A DNA stretch of 32,996 bases, from the NCBI GenBank assembly GCA_947457255.1, contig CANGUZ010000028.1, positions 1 to 32,996 of the forward strand, in the 5' to 3' direction. The stretch comes from Flavobacteriaceae bacterium (GTDB lineage: Bacteria > Bacteroidota > Bacteroidia > Flavobacteriales > Flavobacteriaceae). Positions 8,442 to 18,493 of the stretch are shown here, in pieces. The position numbers and the translations under genes are program-made. The stretch's first letter is position 1. Each line of letters opens with the position of its first letter. The notes below the pieces were generated by a model that saw only the letters and a program-made list of their open reading frames with translations, was not told the origin of the DNA and made no database searches.

Positions 8442-9713
8442 TTACTTTTTCACAATTTTTTTATAAATCGTACCTTTGCTAGTAGTTATTTGCATTAAAT
8501 AAATACCGTTGGCGAGATTACTTATATCTATAGTGTTTTTGTTATCTAATATATTTTTAGATTGTAGCGCTCTACCATTCATATCAAATATAGTAATTTT
8601 GATAGCTATAACAGCATCTAACTCCAAATTGATTAATGATGATGTAGGATTAGGATAAACTGAGACTTGATTTTCTAATTGAAAATTGGCAGTGGCTAAA
8701 TTACCTGTTATTTTCCTTATGCGATGATTGTATGTGTCTGATATAAAAAGAGCTCCATCAGAAGATACTGCTATGCCTTGAGGATCATTAAATTTCACTT
8801 CAATTCCTTGACCGTCAGCAAAACCTTCAGAATTCCCTATTAGGGTGCTTACATATCCATCAACCGTAATTCTTCTTATCCGATGATTGGCATGATCTGC
8901 AACAAAAACAGTTCCATCATTCGCAACAGTCAAGTCACTTGGAGATTTAAATAGTGCTGAAGCTCCTGGACCGTCAGCAGAACCAGGAAACCATTGTCCT
9001 GCCAGAGTTGTTACCATTCCTTCTACCGAAATTTTTCGAATACTATGGTTCCCAGTATCTACCACAAAAATTGTTCCATCTGAGGCTACTGAAATACCTT
9101 GAGGATAATGAAATCGTGCAGAAGTACCTATACCATTTCCAAAACCCATAGTACCTCCTACCAAGGTGGTTACCATGTTATCGGTCGTAATTTTCCTTAT
9201 GGAATTATTGTAAGTATCTGCTATAAAAAGAGTTCCATCTGCATCTATGGACAAATCAGCGGGTTGGTTAAATTGAGCTATACTAACTAGACCATCAGTA
9301 AAACCAAAAGTACTTTCTGATAAAGTAGTTACCAATCCATCTGCAGTAATTTTTCGTATACGATTATCATATATTTCTGTTACATAAACAGTTCCATCAG
9401 CTGCAACAGCCAAACCCCAAGGACTGCTAAATTGAGCAGAAGTTCCGAGACCATCAGCAAAACCTTTAATGCCATTTCCTGCTAAAGTACTTACTACCCC
9501 TTCTACCGAAATTTTTCGTATACAATTATTACCAGTATCAGCTACATAAACAGTTCCATCAGTTGCAACAGCCAATCCACGAGGATAATTAAATTTTGCT
9601 ATAGTTGCTGCTCCGTCATTAAAACCAACTGTACTACCAGCAAATGTGGTTACCGTTTGTGCATTCGTATTTAGCAAATAACAAAAAGTAAATAGCAAAT
9701 AGATTATTTTCAT
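8442..9713 (-). CDS. Secreted six-bladed NHL-repeat protein with T9SS C-terminal signal
   Basis: A 423-residue exported protein. A signal peptide (MKIIYLLFTFCYLLNTNAQ) is followed by six tandem NHL repeats of about 53-54 residues, each with the pattern 'P.G(I/L)(A/S)V..DGT(V/L)(F/Y)(V/I)(A/S)D...N.(I)RKI', i.e. one full beta-propeller. The last 75 residues (from VSVYPNPTSSL to a terminal KKIVKK) are a type A T9SS sorting domain, so the protein should be moved across the outer membrane and released or anchored at the surface. The ligand is unknown. Repeats 1 and 4 are most similar to each other, suggesting internal duplication. Confidence 0.9.
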   Translation of the reverse strand: MKIIYLLFTFCYLLNTNAQTVTTFAGSTVGFNDGAATIAKFNYPRGLAVATDGTVYVADTGNNCIRKISVEGVVSTLAGNGIKGFADGLGTSAQFSSPWGLAVAADGTVYVTEIYDNRIRKITADGLVTTLSESTFGFTDGLVSIAQFNQPADLSIDADGTLFIADTYNNSIRKITTDNMVTTLVGGTMGFGNGIGTSARFHYPQGISVASDGTIFVVDTGNHSIRKISVEGMVTTLAGQWFPGSADGPGASALFKSPSDLTVANDGTVFVADHANHRIRRITVDGYVSTLIGNSEGFADGQGIEVKFNDPQGIAVSSDGALFISDTYNHRIRKITGNLATANFQLENQVSVYPNPTSSLINLELDAVIAIKITIFDMNGRALQSKNILDNKNTIDISNLANGIYLMQITTSKGTIYKKIVKK

Positions 9714-9765
9714 GGCTTACATAAATGTTTTTATATTAGTTACTTTAAATCTGCAATCAAAAATT

Positions 9766-10617
9766 TTAATTCATAAAATTAATAACGATTGCATCCCGAT
9801 ACCCTAATCCCAAAAGGCTAGAAGCACTTCCAACAGTCATAGGATTACTTCTAAAAATGGCAATTTCAAGAAAACCTGCTTCGTTAAAAATAGCTAATTT
9901 ATCTCCTTCATAATTCTTAACCTCATAATTTCTGGCATTTGCAATATCCGAATATTTCGCCCAAATATTTTTTATAGGACTTGATACTTTTTGATTTCGT
10001 CTTTGTATCATCGGAATTTCATAAGGTCTCCCTTTCGCAATTTCTAAAAATAATTTTTTAGAAATATTGGTTACTACATTTCCAAAATGGTCAATGTAAA
10101 TTACATAACCTTTTATGGAGTTTCGGTCATCGGCAACAATGGCCTGCAATTCGGTAGCCTGTTTTATAACAGTGATTTCTTTTCCAATCACGTTTAGCAA
10201 ACCACCTCTAGCAATATGAGCAGCAACAGTTACAAATACGTCCAAATCAGTTGTGTCAACAGGCAATCTATCGTGAATATTGATAGCAACCATTTTTTTT
10301 GGAATACTATTTTGAGAGAGCATGCCAAGAATTCCGTTATCGGCACAAATAAAAAAATGATCGTTCCATTCGATAGCTATATGTTGATTTTCTTTGTTTA
10401 ACTCAGCGTCAACACCAATGAGATGAACCGTTCCCTTAGGAAAGCTTTTATATGCTGCACTAATAATGTAACTGGCTTCTGCAGTGTTAAATGGGTCAAT
10501 ATCATGCGAAATATCTACAATTGTTGCCTCCGGAAATTCTGATAAAATTTTCCCTTTCAAAGCACCAACAAAGTGGTCTTTTAATCCGTAATCAGTCGTA
10601 AGGGTAATTATTGACAT
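9766..10617 (-). CDS. SAM hydroxide adenosyltransferase (DUF62 / SAM hydrolase-halogenase family)
   Basis: A 283-residue protein beginning with ITLTTDYGLKDHFVGALKG, the signature of the DUF62 family. Other family motifs are ADNGILG, YIDHFGNVVTNI and the C-terminal NEAGFLEIAIFRSNP segment that binds the adenosyl moiety. Characterised members split S-adenosylmethionine into adenosine and methionine with water (chlorinase and fluorinase are specialised relatives). The physiological role in the cytoplasm is unclear. It diverges from phoH; minus-strand TAGCTTTG at 10677-10684 may be its promoter -7 box. Confidence 0.88.
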   Translation of the reverse strand: MSIITLTTDYGLKDHFVGALKGKILSEFPEATIVDISHDIDPFNTAEASYIISAAYKSFPKGTVHLIGVDAELNKENQHIAIEWNDHFFICADNGILGMLSQNSIPKKMVAINIHDRLPVDTTDLDVFVTVAAHIARGGLLNVIGKEITVIKQATELQAIVADDRNSIKGYVIYIDHFGNVVTNISKKLFLEIAKGRPYEIPMIQRRNQKVSSPIKNIWAKYSDIANARNYEVKNYEGDKLAIFNEAGFLEIAIFRSNPMTVGSASSLLGLGYRDAIVINFMN

Positions 10618-10661
10618 TATTTTGTTTATAACTATTGGTGCAACGTAAACTTAAATTTTAT

Positions 10662-10684
10662 TAAATTTGAGAAATGCAAAGCTA
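10662..10684. promoter_or_regulatory. Divergent -7 boxes between SAM hydrolase gene and phoH
   Basis: TAAATTTG on the plus strand (10662-10669, toward phoH) and TAGCTTTG on the minus strand (10677-10684) both match TAnnTTTG and overlap the same short control region. No well-spaced TTG upstream element was found for either. Confidence 0.35.
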
Positions 10685-10725
10685 ATAATTATCAGTGATT
10701 ATTTTTTAATTAAATACAACTCCAT

Positions 10726-11676
10726 TTGAACGAAAGAACTATCGAGCTCATAGACATCGCACCTAATGATTTTTGGGGCGCTCAAGACACTCATCTTGAA
10801 ACCATTAAAAAATACTATCCTAAGTTAAAAATTGTTGCTCGTGGCACAACTATAAAGGCTTTTGGAGAAAAAGAAGTCTTAGATGAATTCGAAAACCGTT
10901 TCAACCGACTGATGCTTCACTTTACACGATACAATAATATAGATGATAATGTTATTGAACGTGTTATACAAAGTGATTTACAAGAAGAGCGTAAAGCTTT
11001 TGATCATGATAAAATTTTAGTTCACGGTGTTGGTGGAAAAATCATTAAAGCCATGACGCCTAACCAGCAATTGTTGGTAGACATGATGAATAAAAACGAT
11101 ATGCTTTTTGCAGTAGGGCCAGCAGGAACAGGAAAAACCTACACTGGAGTGGCTATGGCAGTAAAAGCCTTAAAGGAAAAACAAGTAAAAAGAATTATCT
11201 TAACTCGTCCTGCAGTTGAAGCTGGGGAGAATCTTGGTTTTCTTCCAGGTGATATGAAAGAGAAACTAGACCCCTATATGCAGCCCTTGTACGATGCGCT
11301 TCGTGATATGTTGCCGAATGAGAAATTAGAGGATTATATTTTAAAGGGAATTATTCAAATTGCACCTTTAGCTTTTATGCGAGGTCGAACTTTAGATCAT
11401 GCTTTTGTGATTTTAGATGAAGCTCAAAACACAACTCACTCTCAAATGAAAATGTTTTTGACTCGTATGGGAAAAAGCGCCAAGTTTATGATTACAGGGG
11501 ACCCTGGTCAGGTCGATTTGCCTAGAAGAACCATTTCTGGACTTAAAGAAGCGATTTTGGTTTTAAAAGATGTTGAAGGTATAGGTATTGTCTATCTCGA
11601 CGACAAAGATATAGTGCGCCACCGATTGGTTAAAAAAGTAATTGATGCCTACAAACAGATTGAAAATCATGATTAG
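10726..11676 (+). CDS. phoH: PhoH family ATPase
   Basis: A 316-residue cytoplasmic P-loop protein. Walker A is GPAGTGKT near residue 130, Walker B is FVILDEAQN near residue 228, and the conserved LTRPAVEAGENLGFLPGD and ITGDPGQVDLP segments are present. The predicted initiation codon is TTG at 10726: the encoded NERTIELIDIAPNDFWG matches the normal N-terminus of the family, and no ATG lies upstream in frame nearby. PhoH proteins are linked to RNA metabolism and phosphate stress, but the biochemical role remains poorly defined. Confidence 0.93.
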   Translation: MNERTIELIDIAPNDFWGAQDTHLETIKKYYPKLKIVARGTTIKAFGEKEVLDEFENRFNRLMLHFTRYNNIDDNVIERVIQSDLQEERKAFDHDKILVHGVGGKIIKAMTPNQQLLVDMMNKNDMLFAVGPAGTGKTYTGVAMAVKALKEKQVKRIILTRPAVEAGENLGFLPGDMKEKLDPYMQPLYDALRDMLPNEKLEDYILKGIIQIAPLAFMRGRTLDHAFVILDEAQNTTHSQMKMFLTRMGKSAKFMITGDPGQVDLPRRTISGLKEAILVLKDVEGIGIVYLDDKDIVRHRLVKKVIDAYKQIENHD

Positions 11677-11711
11677 TGAGTACTCTAAATCAATGAAAAA
11701 TGAAGTGTTAA

Positions 11712-11768
11712 ATGAATTCAAAAAGTAGATTTAAAGATATTACCAGTGATTTAGACGGAACTCTATAA
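11712..11768 (+). pseudogene. Possible HAD hydrolase N-terminal remnant
   Basis: An 18-codon frame starting MNSKSRFKD contains SDLDGTL and then stops. DLDGTL is HAD phosphatase motif I, and the position about 12 residues from a start codon is right for a beta-phosphoglucomutase-like protein. The rest of the gene is absent. Chance occurrence is possible, so this is a weak call. Confidence 0.3.
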
Positions 11769-11787
11769 GTAATTTAGTTTATTTGCA

Positions 11788-12783
11788 TTAATTTAAACTT
11801 TGATAAAGCCAATTTTTAAAATCATAATAATTCATTTTTAAAGAACCTTTAATATTCCAAAGGTTTTTTTTATTTCCTAATCTATTTCCGTCATAGACAT
11901 AATAATAGCCTTTGTTTATTTTTTGAATATCAAAGTGATGCATTCCAGCATTAAATTCTTTTATGTTTTTATGTCCTTTCAGAAAGAAAGGTTTTACTCT
12001 TTTTATAGTATAATCATCATTTTTAAATCTCAAATTATATAAAGACACTCCAAATCCATAACCATTGGTGGCATTTTGAATCGGTACTATTAATCTATTT
12101 TTATCTACAAATATTCTTCCCCCACATCTTGATTCACTTCCCATAATTACTTTTGGTTTCTTATGTAATTTCCATTTTCCAAAAAGTGAATCTGATTGAT
12201 ACATATACATTGTTAATTTGTTATCTGTTGCTAATAAAATATTTAAAGTATCTGAAATATAAATAGTTGGGTCTTTTAACTTAATGTTTTTTAGTAAGGT
12301 ATCGCAAACTTTCCAACCAAAAGGGAAGCGACTGGCTTTATACAATAAAACATGATTAGAACCCTGACTTTCAGGAATCATATAATAGTTTTTTTTGTAT
12401 TTAAATACTTGCGGATAAGATAGATGGAACTTTTCTTTCAAAACGGTACCTCTGTACATATAATTTCTTCCATCTGTTGAAGTTAGTAAACCAATTTCGG
12501 CATTAGGTTCTATTTTTTTATGTTCAAAAAAAAGATAGAATGTGTCCTTCACTTTAAGGAAAAAAGGGTCAGCCAAAAAATGAGTACTATCATTAATACT
12601 TTTTAGTTGCTCTAATGGATATTTTATATTTTTTTGGACAAAAATATCCTCAGGAATAGAATTGGAATTGGCAAAACCTATTGACCAAGGTCCTCCTTTC
12701 TGTTTTAAAAAAGGGATTCTGTAGTTGAAGACAACTAAAACAAGAAATATTAAAAAAAAGATAGTTATAAGGATTTTTTTCAT
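11788..12783 (-). CDS. Membrane-anchored or exported propeller protein (GINT1-N/GH43-like)
   Basis: Starting at the internal ATG at 12783 gives 331 residues, with a hydrophobic N-terminal helix (KKILITIFFLIFLVLVVF) that is a signal anchor or signal peptide; an in-frame ATG at 12843 would add 20 residues before the helix and is less likely. The body has WSIGF, then FLADPFFLKVKDTFYLFFE, then IGLLTSTDG and HLSYPQVFKYKKNYYMIPE, a pattern seen in five-bladed GH43-like propellers and in the N-terminal domain of glucosamine inositolphosphorylceramide transferases. No linked transferase domain exists here. Substrate unknown; probably acts on carbohydrate outside the inner membrane. Confidence 0.7.
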   Translation of the reverse strand: MKKILITIFFLIFLVLVVFNYRIPFLKQKGGPWSIGFANSNSIPEDIFVQKNIKYPLEQLKSINDSTHFLADPFFLKVKDTFYLFFEHKKIEPNAEIGLLTSTDGRNYMYRGTVLKEKFHLSYPQVFKYKKNYYMIPESQGSNHVLLYKASRFPFGWKVCDTLLKNIKLKDPTIYISDTLNILLATDNKLTMYMYQSDSLFGKWKLHKKPKVIMGSESRCGGRIFVDKNRLIVPIQNATNGYGFGVSLYNLRFKNDDYTIKRVKPFFLKGHKNIKEFNAGMHHFDIQKINKGYYYVYDGNRLGNKKNLWNIKGSLKMNYYDFKNWLYQSLN

Positions 12784-12968
12784 TTGTTTGTGAATGGCGG
12801 TAATGCAAAACAACAAATATATTTTAAAATAGTAATAATTCATCCAGTTTTTATTGAATTCATTTTTTGGTTTAAAATAGATTACTAATAATAAAATGAA
12901 TGACTTCTAAAATTTGATGTCTTCATAGTTTCATTTTTTTTGTCTAAAAAAACTCGTGGATTTTTAAT

Positions 12969-12976
12969 TATATTTG
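12969..12976 (+). promoter_or_regulatory. Predicted purC -7 box
   Basis: TATATTTG matches the Bacteroidetes -7 element TAnnTTTG, and the predicted start of transcription lies about 25 bases before the purC ATG. A TTTG at 12939-12942 is 26 bases upstream, a longer spacer than usual. Confidence 0.4.
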
Positions 12977-13007
12977 CGGACTTAAACTACAACACACAAC
13001 TACAATA

Positions 13008-13961
13008 ATGAGTAACACAATTACTACTACAAATTTTAATTTTCCAGGTCAAAAAGCTGTTTATCGAGGCAAAGTAAGAGAAGTTTATACTATTAATGAC
13101 GATTTATTAGTTATGATAGCAACTGATAGACTCTCTGCATTTGATGTGGTTTTGCCAAAAGGAATTCCTTACAAAGGACAAATATTGAATCAAATTGCCA
13201 CAAAATTCATGGAACTTACCAAAGATGTTGTTCCAAATTGGCTAATAGCTACTCCTGATCCAAATGTTGCTGTTGGCTATTTATGTCAACCTTTTAAAGT
13301 TGAAATGGTAATTCGCGGCTATCTTTCTGGTCATGCGGCTCGAGAATATGCACTCGGGAAAAGACAGATTTGTGGAGTAATTATGCCTGAAGGATTGAAA
13401 GAAAACGACAAATTTCCAGAGCCAATTATTACTCCAACTACAAAAGCGGATAATGGCGAACACGATGCCGATATTTCACGAGAGACTATTTTATCTAAAG
13501 GAATTGTTACCGAAGAAGATTATTTGGTATTAGAACAATATAGTAGAGTTTTGTTTCAAAGAGGAACTGAAATTGCGGCTAGTCGAGGATTGATTTTAGT
13601 GGATACGAAATACGAGTTTGGAAAAACTAAAGAAGGTAAAATAGTATTAATTGACGAAATCCATACTCCAGATTCATCCCGTTATTTTTATGCTGAGGGC
13701 TATCAAGAAAGGCAAGATAAAGGAGAAGAGCAAAAACAATTGTCCAAAGAATTTGTTAGACGCTGGTTAATTGAAAACGGTTTTCAAGGAAAAGAAGGAC
13801 AACATATTCCAAATATGACTGATGATTATATAGAAACGGTTTCAGATAGATATATTGAATTGTATGAAAATATTCTAGGAGAAAAATTTGTCAAAGCAGA
13901 TATTTCTAATATCAATGAACGAATTGAAAAAAATGTATTGGATTATTTGAAAAGCAGATAA
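13008..13961 (+). CDS. purC: Phosphoribosylaminoimidazole-succinocarboxamide synthase
   Basis: A 317-residue SAICAR synthetase of the longer type common in Bacteroidetes (the E. coli enzyme is about 237). Visible motifs: YRGKVREVY near the N-terminus, [31 protein letters not shown], and [15 protein letters not shown] with the ATP/Mg-binding acidic residues. It joins CAIR and aspartate with ATP in de novo purine synthesis. It stands alone, with its own promoter candidate and terminator. Confidence 0.97.
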   Translation: MSNTITTTNFNFPGQKAVYRGKVREVYTINDDLLVMIATDRLSAFDVVLPKGIPYKGQILNQIATKFMELTKDVVPNWLIATPDPNVAVGYLCQPFKVEMVIRGYLSGHAAREYALGKRQICGVIMPEGLKENDKFPEPIITPTTKADNGEHDADISRETILSKGIVTEEDYLVLEQYSRVLFQRGTEIAASRGLILVDTKYEFGKTKEGKIVLIDEIHTPDSSRYFYAEGYQERQDKGEEQKQLSKEFVRRWLIENGFQGKEGQHIPNMTDDYIETVSDRYIELYENILGEKFVKADISNINERIEKNVLDYLKSR

Positions 13962-13985
13962 TTTTTTTGCTTTTATAGAAATAAG

Positions 13986-14017
13986 CTACAATTCTAATTT
14001 TTGGATTGTAGTTTTTT
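13986..14017 (+). terminator. purC terminator
   Basis: A 9-bp stem (CTACAATTC with GGATTGTAG, one G-T pair), an 8-base loop and then a T-run. It lies 25 bases after the purC stop. Confidence 0.75.
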
Positions 14018-14033
14018 AAATTTTAAAAACCTT

Positions 14034-14486
14034 TCAGAAAGATTTCTTAATTCTATCTAAATCACGCTTTGTGTCTTGTTCTTTTAAAGACTCACGTTTG
14101 TCGTAAGTTTTCTTTCCTTTACAAAGTCCAATTTCTAGTTTTGCCATTCCTTTTTCATTAGTAAATAATTTCAAAGGAACAATGGTTAATCCTTTTGCCT
14201 GCACACTTCTCGCTAATCCTTTTAATTCTCTTTTGTTAAGCAAAAGTTTGCGTTCGCTTCTTGCTTTATGGTTAAACTGGTTTCCAAAAGCATATTCTTC
14301 AATATAAGTATTTATAGCAAAGAGTTCGGTGCCACTAAACTCACAGAAACTTTCAGTGATATTTGCTTTGCCAAGTCTAATAGATTTTATTTCTGTACCA
14401 GCCAATACAATTCCAGCAGTAAAAGTTTCGATAATTTCATAATCGAAACGGGCTCTTTTATTTAGTATATTGATTGTTTTTAACAT
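14034..14486 (-). CDS. smpB: SsrA-binding protein SmpB
   Basis: A 150-residue protein of standard SmpB length. The N-terminus (NKRARFDYEIIETFTAGIVL) and GTEIKSIRLGKANI, the central KARSERKLLLNKRE, and the C-terminal GLCKGKKTYDKRESLKEQD followed by a basic tail are all conserved. It binds tmRNA and delivers it to stalled ribosomes for trans-translation. No tmRNA gene was recognised next to it in this window. Confidence 0.96.
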   Translation of the reverse strand: MLKTINILNKRARFDYEIIETFTAGIVLAGTEIKSIRLGKANITESFCEFSGTELFAINTYIEEYAFGNQFNHKARSERKLLLNKRELKGLARSVQAKGLTIVPLKLFTNEKGMAKLEIGLCKGKKTYDKRESLKEQDTKRDLDRIKKSF

Positions 14487-14547
14487 AGGACGGCAAATGT
14501 AACAACAAATGTATGAAAGACCAATAAAATTAATTTAAATTTGTGCA

Positions 14548-14772
14548 ATGGAAAGCTCAAAAAACAAAGATCCACTTCATGGAATATCGCTTCAATTAAT
14601 AGTTGAAAAACTAGTCGGTTTTTATGGCTTTGATACTTTAGGCGAATTTATAAAAATTAAATGTTTTACTGAGAATGCAAGTGTAAAATCGAGTTTAACA
14701 TTTCTAAGAAAAACGGAATGGGCTAGAAAAAAAGTAGAAGAATTGTATATCAAAACGTTACCAAAATTCTAA
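14548..14772 (+). CDS. VF530 (DUF2132) family small DNA-binding-like protein
   Basis: A 74-residue protein matching the VF530 family almost end to end: KDPLHGISLQLIVEKLV, then FYGFDTLGEFIKIKCFT, SVKSSLTFLRKTEWAR and KKVEELYI. The family has a compact helical fold and is described as double-stranded-DNA-binding-like, but no cellular role is established. It is divergent from smpB and convergent with the epimerase gene. Confidence 0.88.
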   Translation: MESSKNKDPLHGISLQLIVEKLVGFYGFDTLGEFIKIKCFTENASVKSSLTFLRKTEWARKKVEELYIKTLPKF

Positions 14773-14790
14773 ATTTACTTCTTATATTTT

Positions 14791-15642
14791 TTATAAAATT
14801 TCAATACTAAAAACAAGGTCAAAAGTTTCATTTGCTTCAATGAATTGAATTGCTTCTTTATCCATAATTTTTCCGTTTGAGTGAATCGTGTCGGAATATC
14901 CCAACCATGGTTCTAAACAAATAAACGGCGCCTCTTTTTTTGTCCAGATTCCAAAATGAGGAAAATCATCAAATTTAATTTGAAGCAATGGAATGTTGTT
15001 TTCTAAAATAGTGATTTTTTTAGAATTTAAATTTTTAAAAATCAATGCATCATTCTCAAATAAAGAGTAGGTTAAAGGCAACTTATTTTCACTCATCTGG
15101 TGTTCAATGGTACTATCGGAAATCAAATCGTTTTCAAGTTGATAACTTATCAAATTTTCAGATTGATTAAAAGCCAAAGTATAACTTTCAAAATCTTTTG
15201 GTAATGCAAATGCAGGGTGAGCACCTATAGAAAAAGGTAATACGACATTGTCTTTATTATAAATGCTGTAGGCTATTTGCAACTCATTCTCAATTAAAGT
15301 GTATTTAAGTTGTAATTCAAATAGGAATGGGTATACTTTTAAGGTTTCTTCATTGGCCAAAAGAGAGAAAACAGCTTCTTCATTTGTTTTGCTAATTAAC
15401 TGAAAATTAACATCTCTAGCAAAACCATGTCGCAATAATCGATAAGTAGTATCGTTATAAACAAAAGAATTATTTTTTAAAGTACCAACAATGGGAAATA
15501 ATACAGGAGAATGTTTTCCCCAAAATTCAGGATTTCCTTCCCAGATATATTCTTTATTGAATTTGTTTTTAAAAGATATTAATTCAGCACCTTTATGATT
15601 AATTTCTGCTGTTGAATATAAATTTTTAAGAGTAGTTTTCAT
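14791..15642 (-). CDS. Aldose 1-epimerase family protein (LacX-like)
   Basis: A 283-residue beta-sandwich protein of the galactose-mutarotase superfamily. The LacX-like subgroup is suggested by WGKHSPVLFPIVGTL and LLRHGFARDVNF (catalytic His region), then GAHPAFALP, and CLEPWLGYSD near the C-terminus with the conserved Glu that acts as base. It would interconvert sugar anomers in the cytoplasm; the exact sugar is not predictable. No signal peptide. It is convergent with the VF530 gene. Confidence 0.88.
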   Translation of the reverse strand: MKTTLKNLYSTAEINHKGAELISFKNKFNKEYIWEGNPEFWGKHSPVLFPIVGTLKNNSFVYNDTTYRLLRHGFARDVNFQLISKTNEEAVFSLLANEETLKVYPFLFELQLKYTLIENELQIAYSIYNKDNVVLPFSIGAHPAFALPKDFESYTLAFNQSENLISYQLENDLISDSTIEHQMSENKLPLTYSLFENDALIFKNLNSKKITILENNIPLLQIKFDDFPHFGIWTKKEAPFICLEPWLGYSDTIHSNGKIMDKEAIQFIEANETFDLVFSIEIL

Positions 15643-15739
15643 AATAATTTAAAAATTTATGACTTTTTATTTGTTTTGTAAATATATTTTATTACTTTCA
15701 CATACCCAAATGCTATTTATTAACTAAAACTTAACCGTT

Positions 15740-16021
15740 ATGATTACTTATTTCGAAATCGTAGAGAAAGAAAATATTCAGTCTCTCAAGTTCCCCAATT
15801 CAGATGTCCTTAAAGATAATGACGCCATTTATCAACGTAAAAATGAATTAAATCGTGCGCAAGCTCTTGGAAATCTAGAACATTCCAAAATTAAAATTTT
15901 CTTCGAAGACAACCAATCTAAAAAAGTTGTAGAAACTACAGTATGGGCTGTAACAGACAATACAGTTGTTCTCAAACAAGGCTTTGCAATTCCCATAAAT
16001 AGGATTTTCAGGTCTGTTTAG
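15740..16021 (+). CDS. Conserved flavobacterial protein of unknown function
   Basis: A 93-residue soluble protein without signal peptide or known domain. Visible features are an N-terminal MITYFEIVEKENIQSL, a charged helical centre (NELNRAQALGNLEHSKIKIFF), and a beta-rich C-terminal half with VVETTVWAVTDNTVVLKQG. The even codon use, the clean terminator after it and the well-isolated position support a real gene. I recall similar proteins in other Flavobacteriia but cannot name a function. Confidence 0.75.
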   Translation: MITYFEIVEKENIQSLKFPNSDVLKDNDAIYQRKNELNRAQALGNLEHSKIKIFFEDNQSKKVVETTVWAVTDNTVVLKQGFAIPINRIFRSV

Positions 16022-16042
16022 TTGTGTCAAAATACTATGAAT

Positions 16043-16066
16043 GCCAACCAATGAGTTGGCTTTTTT
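16043..16066 (+). terminator. Terminator after the 93-aa conserved gene
   Basis: Perfect 6-bp stem GCCAAC/GTTGGC with a 6-base loop (CAATGA) and six Ts. Confidence 0.8.
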
Positions 16067-16207
16067 ATTTGGTACTTTAAACTAAAATTACGTTTTCGGC
16101 TTAATTTTTTGCTAAAAGTATCTATTTTTTATTTTTATTTAATAAAAAGTATTTAGTTTGTGTAACTTTTACAAAGAAAGTAATTCTAAGTATTAAAATA
16201 AATATAT

Positions 16208-18463
16208 ATGTCTATGAGATTAACCTATTGTAAAGTCATATTAATATTGGCTCTAGTTTTTGCAATCCCAAGTGTATTTGGACAACAAAGTCCTATTGTT
16301 TCTAAATATGATTATCACGAAGCATTTGCACCACTTTTTTATTCAAAAAACGGAACAGAAACTCGGTCGGCAAGTGGGCAACCAGGAGCAAAATATTGGC
16401 AAAATAGAGCAGATTATCAAATAACAGCAAGTTTAAATGATAAAAACAGTGAAATAACAGGCTCTGAAGTTGTAACATATACTAACAATAGTCCTGATAA
16501 ATTATCTTTTTTATGGATGAATGTAGATCAAAACTTATTCAAATCGGATTCCAGAGGGAATGCTGTGATTCCTGTGACTGGGAGCAGAAACGGGGCTAAA
16601 GGTCAGGTTTTTGACGGTGGTCATAAAATCAAATCTGTAAAAATTATTACTTCAACTAAAGGAAAAGTCTCAGAAACAGAAGCTAAGTTTTTTATAACTG
16701 ATACTAGAATGCAAATTATGCTTCCTAAAGAATTAAATGCAAATGGTGGAATTGTAAAATTAAAAATTGAATTCTCTTATATCTCTCCAATTTATGGTTC
16801 AGATAGAACAGGGGTTTTAGATACTAAAAACGGCAAAATTTTTACCATAGCACAGTGGTATCCTAGGATGTGTGTCTATGATGATGTAAAAGGATGGAAT
16901 TCCCTTCCCTATATTGGAGCTGGCGAGTTCTATTTAGAATATGGTGATTTTGATGTTACAATTACCGCACCATCAAATCATATCGTAGTTTGTTCTGGAG
17001 AATTAGTAAATCCCACAGAAGTATATACTCCCGAACAACAAAAACGTTGGGCAATGGCATCACAAAGTGATAAAACAGTTGTTATTCGTTCTGCCGATGA
17101 AGTGACAAATCCAGCTTCAAGACCTGCTACAAAAGCCACTTTAAATTGGCATTTCAAAATGAAAAATGCTAGAGATGTTTCTTGGGCATCTTCGGCTTCG
17201 TTTATAATAGATGCAGCTAGAATCAATTTGCCAAGCGGAAAAAAGTCAATGGCAATTTCTGCATATCCAATAGAGAGTGACGGAAATGCTGCTTGGGGCA
17301 GATCGACGGAGTATACCAAAGCTAGCATTGAAAATTATTCAAAACGTTGGTTTGAATATCCTTATCCAGCAGCGACAAATGTGGCTGGAAATGAAGGTGG
17401 AATGGAGTATCCTGGAATTGTTTTTTGCGGTTGGGAATCAAAAGGTGCTGATTTATGGGGCGTTACTGATCATGAATTTGGACACATTTGGTTTCCTATG
17501 ATTGTTGGATCCAATGAGCGTTTATTTGCTTGGATGGACGAAGGTTTTAATACCTTTATCAATTCATTGAGTAGTGTTGATTTTAATAACGGTGAGTATA
17601 AAATGCCGCCGATGAATTTGCATGAAATGTCCTATCCATACACAAATAGTGATATTGAGCCTATTGTAACCGCTCCTGATGGCATGAAAGAAGCAAATGT
17701 TGGATTACTAGCTTACAGCAAACCTTCATCTGGCTTAGTAATGCTTAGAGAACAAGTACTTGGTGAAGAAAGATTTGATTTAGCTTTAAAGAATTATATT
17801 TCACGTTGGGCATACAAGCACCCGACGCCTGATGATTTTTTTAGAACAATTGAGAATGTTTCTGGTGAAGATTTAAATTGGTTTTGGAGAAGTTGGTTTA
17901 TCAATAATTGGAAATTAGATCAAGGAATTAATGGAGTAAAATACATTAAAAACGACCCGAAACTCGGTGCGATTATTTCAATTGAAAACTTTGAGAAAAT
18001 GCCAATGCCTGTAATTTTAGATATCAAAACCGTTAGCGGTAAAATAACTAGAATCAAATTGCCTGTTGAAATTTGGCAGAGAAATAAATCATGGTCTTTT
18101 AAACACAATTCAACTGAAGAAATTGAAAGTATTATTCTAGATCCCGATCATGTTTTTCCTGACAGTAATGAAGATAATAATTCATGGAAATCTGGAAAAG
18201 GTATACTTGAAAAAGATGTTATATTAGATGACTATTTAGGAACATATTCTAATAAGATGGCACCTGTAAAAATTATTTTTAGTGAAGAGAACGGATTGTT
18301 AATTGCAACAATTACGGATTATCCTTCATTTGGTTTAGAAAATACGGCTGTAGATACTTTCGAATCGAAACAAGCTGGAGTGCAATTTATATTTAACCAA
18401 AATAAAACGGGATTGGATATGATTTTATCTAACGGAAATAAAATACCTTTTACGAAAGAGTAG
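16208..18463 (+). CDS. Exported M1-family zinc metallopeptidase
   Basis: A 751-residue protein with a signal peptide (about residues 1-25, ending near VFGQQ). The zinc site HEFGH is at residues 422-426 and the third ligand Glu at 445 in WMDEG, giving the exact HEXXH-18-E spacing of gluzincins. GGMEYPG at about 397 corresponds to the GxMEN exopeptidase motif, with Tyr in place of Asn. It probably trims peptides in the periplasm or at the surface. The C-terminal domain (beyond about 560) shows no T9SS signal. The gene is followed by its own terminator. Confidence 0.93.
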   Translation: MSMRLTYCKVILILALVFAIPSVFGQQSPIVSKYDYHEAFAPLFYSKNGTETRSASGQPGAKYWQNRADYQITASLNDKNSEITGSEVVTYTNNSPDKLSFLWMNVDQNLFKSDSRGNAVIPVTGSRNGAKGQVFDGGHKIKSVKIITSTKGKVSETEAKFFITDTRMQIMLPKELNANGGIVKLKIEFSYISPIYGSDRTGVLDTKNGKIFTIAQWYPRMCVYDDVKGWNSLPYIGAGEFYLEYGDFDVTITAPSNHIVVCSGELVNPTEVYTPEQQKRWAMASQSDKTVVIRSADEVTNPASRPATKATLNWHFKMKNARDVSWASSASFIIDAARINLPSGKKSMAISAYPIESDGNAAWGRSTEYTKASIENYSKRWFEYPYPAATNVAGNEGGMEYPGIVFCGWESKGADLWGVTDHEFGHIWFPMIVGSNERLFAWMDEGFNTFINSLSSVDFNNGEYKMPPMNLHEMSYPYTNSDIEPIVTAPDGMKEANVGLLAYSKPSSGLVMLREQVLGEERFDLALKNYISRWAYKHPTPDDFFRTIENVSGEDLNWFWRSWFINNWKLDQGINGVKYIKNDPKLGAIISIENFEKMPMPVILDIKTVSGKITRIKLPVEIWQRNKSWSFKHNSTEEIESIILDPDHVFPDSNEDNNSWKSGKGILEKDVILDDYLGTYSNKMAPVKIIFSEENGLLIATITDYPSFGLENTAVDTFESKQAGVQFIFNQNKTGLDMILSNGNKIPFTKE

Positions 18464-18493
18464 TTTTTGTGTTTTCTAAATTTAAAGTAATAG

